Of a stretch of 64,000 nucleotides of DNA, positions 60,446 to 64,000 are shown one piece after another (position 1 is the first letter of the stretch; each line of letters opens with the position of its first letter). The position numbers were made by a program, and so were the translations under genes. This DNA comes from Apostichopus japonicus (taxonomy: Eukaryota; Echinodermata; Holothuroidea; Aspidochirotida; Stichopodidae), in NCBI RefSeq assembly GCF_037975245.1, contig NC_092580.1, positions 3,012,501-3,076,500 on the forward strand, written 5' to 3'. Below the pieces are notes generated by a model. The model was given only the letters and a program-made list of their open reading frames with translations, was not told the DNA's origin and ran no database searches.

Positions 60446-60686
60446 TCGATCCCAACATTTTCAATGGTAACATGCAAAATATTGTTTGGACGGGTCCCCT
60501 GAACAAAATGATACCACTCGCGGAGAGTCTGGGGGGGGGGGTGCTCGGTGGGTCCTGCTAGCCCATGGACTAATGTGCACGATATTTAGCAACCGTATGA
60601 TCATATTGTGTTCTACCAGAGACTGATTTGATACAGACAACAACAACTGCATTTGGTAGTAATATTTACTTTTATCTTTCTAACAG

Positions 60687-61095
60687 ATCCAAACTTTTGG
60701 CAAGGGAACAGTATCTGTAGATAGCAACCTTTAATTACACCGTCGGTCTACAGATTACAACAGTTGTTACCACATCTCATGTATGATTCGTCTTCGATAA
60801 TATTTTTGATTGTTTACTGTTACCAAAGAAAATATGGAAGAGTCAGTTTCAAAGATCGATCAAGTGAACGAGTCCAAATCAAATGAGTAATTACAGCTCG
60901 GAATGTCGAAGCGTCCCTCGATACCAAGAAGGATTTTCAAACTGTAACGTAATGTAAAATTGATCTGTTAGCAGTGTGTCTTACCATGGGCCGAAGAAGG
61001 TCTTTAGTAAACGTTTGTAAAACAACGTCAATCCCAATTGAATTGCCTTCTTTATGAATGACAGTGTTAACAATAAACTGATTTGAAGTATCATT
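60687..61095 (+). other. Possible spliced 3' UTR exon and polyadenylation site of the mini-exon gene
   Basis: A GTGAGT donor lies at 58603, 15 nt past the stop, and a good acceptor (TTTATCTTTCTAACAG) ends at 60686. AATAAA at 61072-61077 could end the message. If so, the whole inverted-repeat element sits in a 3' UTR intron. The donor lies too close to the stop to trigger decay by the usual 50-nt rule. Confidence 0.3.
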
Positions 61096-61099
61096 AAGA

Positions 61100-64000
61100 T
61101 AACTTGGATCGGTAGAGCAATTAGTTGTTTAAAATAGTTTTATTTTTTAGTCTGTTTATCCCTGTCTGTTTAAGCAGATTGTGGAACCATAGCTGTATAT
61201 ATGGATACTTTGCACTCGCCTCAAACACTTTGTTTGTCATTCTTTTCATTAAACATGTTTCCATCTTTTGACTTTTTGTAAAAATATTGACAAAACCATT
61301 TCAGATTTCAGTTTACCGACGACAGACAATGATCAATATTGCAGATGAATATTGATAATAGCATATTTGAAAAAAAAACGGAGCAAGACTATTAATGATT
61401 CATTTCCGTAGCAACATTTTCCCATTGCTTAATTGCGACTATGGTCGTTCGACGTTGTTCTGAAGCAGAATTATTTTGCTGTATTTTAACATTTTTTAAC
61501 TATTATTGCAATTATCAATAGAGAAATACGTGTACAGAAATATTTCTTGTGAATCGAGTTGCTAACAGTTCAATCATAGATAAATGGGTTAAATATATAT
61601 GGGTTATGAAATAAGTGAAAAACATTCTCACAATATTAGGCATCCTTATATTTCACACAATGCACAATCCACGTATAGTCTAATCTATTTTTTACTGCTA
61701 GCCTGCTTACCTTTGCTTTATGGAGTAAAATAAAACATATGTAAGGATTTCTACCGTTGTACGATGTGTGTCTAACTTCAGAGAGGAGAACTCGATTGTG
61801 TACACTACACGAGAGGTTTTACCACTTAACATTGGAATAATCTGTTACATGTTACTGTATCATGGCCAATATAAATTGTAGCATGTGTTTCCCACGTTTA
61901 GCTGCCACAATGGATTATTATGACATGCGTTCATGATTTTCTTTCATATTGCATTCAGTAACCTATATGTTTGGTGACTCTTGGGAAGTATTTTCTATAT
62001 TCAGTATATAAATCATTTGAGAGGAAAGCTAAATCAATGTTTCACGAGATATATATAGAAGTGTTACCTGATTTCATATATGTCACGTTTAATGTTTGTA
62101 ATATCACTGAATCACTTGCAATACTTTTTTAAGAGTTTGGAACTGGTAGTGATATTAAATTAGTGTGGTATGTATATTGTGTTCTTCAATAACGCTACAA
62201 GTCATTACAATACAATTTGTAGTTCAAAAACAAATTTCTTTCAAGTTAATATTACTTGAAGTACATTCCGATGTTGGGTACGTGGTGCACTTTATTACGT
62301 TTACTTCAAAAAAGAATACACGACAGTCCCTTCCATCCTCACGGGCCCCTTGTTTTGTCTCTCTTAACGTTTGAACTTATGAAAAGCTGAAGTGCATTCC
62401 GGTGTTAAGTTCGTAGCGGTATGTTAAATGTGTACCATCATCTTCAAAAAGAAATCCTGTTTATACTTACACTTTTCTCCATTCAAGACCATGTTCTTTG
62501 TTTAACAGGTCTACCTAGTTTTCCGCCTGATAAATGCAAATTCATGTATCTTTCACTTAAATTTGCAGTCGTCTCAAAAAATGAATATATGAACGAATCA
62601 ATTGTAATTAAGATGGGTTCTCAGGCCATTGATTGACTCTAGCATGTTATTTGGGGGAGGGGTGGTACTCGTTTTTATTTCAATTTCTCACATCCTTAAC
62701 CTCATGTTTCTTGAACAGAAGTTAGGAAACTTGCAGTTTTGAAACACCTCCGTATCTCATGGTATAATCCACCGTGTATACAGATGAGACGTGTTGACAT
62801 TAAACAGATACTCAATTGCTAATCCAGTTCACACACTCGTCAATCCATTGCATATAACAACACGTAGGTGAAAAAGTAAGGTTTGGTATTAGAAATGACC
62901 AAAGCCTCCTGTGTTAACAGCTTTGAATCTAATCAGCAATCGTCTCCCAGTTTACTCTTATTTTTAAATACATATCTTTTACATAAATTCTTGTTTAGTT
63001 GTACAAACCGATAAGATTACATTGATTTGGCAGGGAAATTGTAAAATAAGATATAAAAAAAATTAGGTTTGAATCTAATCTGCAGTATTTTCACAGTTCA
63101 CTGAAAGGACGTGTTTAGAAAGATGAATGTCGCTGTTTTTGTTTTCTTTTTCATATATATACCGATGTATGTAGCATTGATTTGGCAGGGAAAATAATAA
63201 AAATAGAAAAGTAATTAAACCATTTATTTCATTTTTATTTTACCATATCTCTACTAAACCACCACGGGAATGAAATATTCAGCATTTTCTGAACCTGTTA
63301 TAGTCCAAATTGAGTTTCGTTTTTGTCTTATCTTTTGTTTGTTTGGTTATTGATATAACATGATATAGTCTTTAACATATTTTCGAACAATCATCTGAAG
63401 CAAAGGTTGACTACTAACCTTTGGAACAGCATTTACGTTTATAACACAAAGAATACTGAGTGTTGTATCAACCATTGTGAAACTCATACTTTGAGTGTAA
63501 ACAGGAACGTATCGTGAAACTCAGATTTCGTTGACTTATGCTAAGTGGATCCCAACGTTATTCTATCGACGGCTTTACAGGGAACGTTTGCATGAACGGT
63601 GAAGGTATGTAGACTTATGATAGTACTGTACGGTTTTCGTAAAATAGTGTTAAGATTTATCTATGCAAATTGGTCCTTCATTATTTTTCGTGGCATTTTG
63701 ATGATCATTTCCAAACAGTTGGTACAATATGTATATTAACAAACATGTATTCTGGGCTTAAGTAGTTGTTTATAGTCATGCTAAATTATACAGTATGTTA
63801 CATTTGAGGCGCGGATGCACTGCGTGTTGGGGTTTACATCCTCACCCCAAATCACCACCACCTTTTACAATCTCATATAAATTTCAGTAGTTATTAGCAT
63901 AACCTATACCTATTAATAGAAATTGAACTTAGAATAACTATATCTCATCATGTACCATTTGACATATAGAAACATTCTGGGCTAGGATGCCATAAACCTA
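61100..64000. other. No gene recognised
   Basis: AT-rich sequence with short frames only, at 62165-62374 and 62421-62636, lacking motifs or paired splice sites. A diverged duplication lies near 63 kb. Confidence 0.5.
62932..63215. repeat. Diverged tandem duplication of about 135-155 bp
   Basis: TTTGAATCTAATC occurs at 62933 and 63068, and ATTGATTTGGCAGGGAAA at 63021 and 63176. Order and orientation are the same, so two diverged copies are present. Confidence 0.6.

Larger units (their letters stand above)
58757..60572. mobile_element. Inverted-repeat element carrying rearranged protein-coding fragments
   Basis: About 75 bp starting TAGTCCATGGGCTAGCAGGA and running through a C12-13 tract to GAGTGGTATCATTTT is repeated inverted at 60496-60572. 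The flanking ATG on both sides, or the TA end itself, could be the target duplication. The interior holds pieces of one protein family on both strands and a three-unit tandem repeat with TGGCGGCCATTTTGAA. It lies 170 bp past the stop codon of the mini-exon gene. Confidence 0.75.

Overview
The window is metazoan nuclear DNA. It is AT-rich, with long introns, GT-AG splice sites, (TA)n microsatellite and several short non-autonomous DNA transposons. Coding potential sits in small exons, and most long open frames are intronic noise. The two genes encode immunoglobulin-domain (Ig) membrane proteins in a style common in invertebrate deuterostomes (an echinoderm or hemichordate is my guess). I cannot name the species.

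Layout. (1) Minus strand, 19587 to 1338: a 13-exon gene predicted to encode 734 residues. The order is signal peptide, four Ig-like domains, one transmembrane helix, a tyrosine-bearing juxtamembrane segment and a tyrosine-kinase-like domain. The kinase signature residues are destroyed: HRDLAARN reads HPFLSIKW, DFG reads NFC, and no glycine loop or VAIK lysine was found. This is a receptor pseudokinase. (2) 19588 to 22007: a 2.4-kb head-to-head intergenic region. (3) Plus strand, 22008 to 58587: a gene of 81 predicted exons (about 1864 residues). Exons 1-5 encode a signal peptide, four Ig-like domains and a transmembrane helix. The cytoplasmic tail is then spread over about 75 tiny exons, all multiples of 3, all beginning and ending in phase 0. 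Forty-four of them are exactly 54 nt (18 codons). (4) 58757 to 60572: a rearranged inverted-repeat element just past the stop codon. (5) 61.1 to 64 kb: no gene seen.

The main discovery candidate is the mini-exon array. Each exon encodes one capped amphipathic helix, roughly [IVL]-[STDN]-x-[DEK]-[DEQ]-[LVF]-x-x-[IL]-[ILV]-x(7)-K-x. The exons also fall into a higher-order repeat of 10, 12, 14, 12 and 14 exons. Landmark slots recur in fixed order: an exon ending in Trp, then one usually ending in Leu, a long-tailed exon, then an exon of the form I-x-x-L-x-F-L-x-S-I. Module size changes by two exons at a time, which suggests a two-helix hairpin as the unit of gain and loss. One expected slot is occupied by an exon that has lost its donor site. 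Because every exon is phase 0-0, any subset can be skipped without frameshift, so the tail could be varied by alternative splicing. I do not recognise this family.

Exon coordinates were derived by hand from splice consensus, phase continuity and length checks. They are predictions, not transcript-supported. Slots are numbered 7-82, with slot 54 being the dead one.
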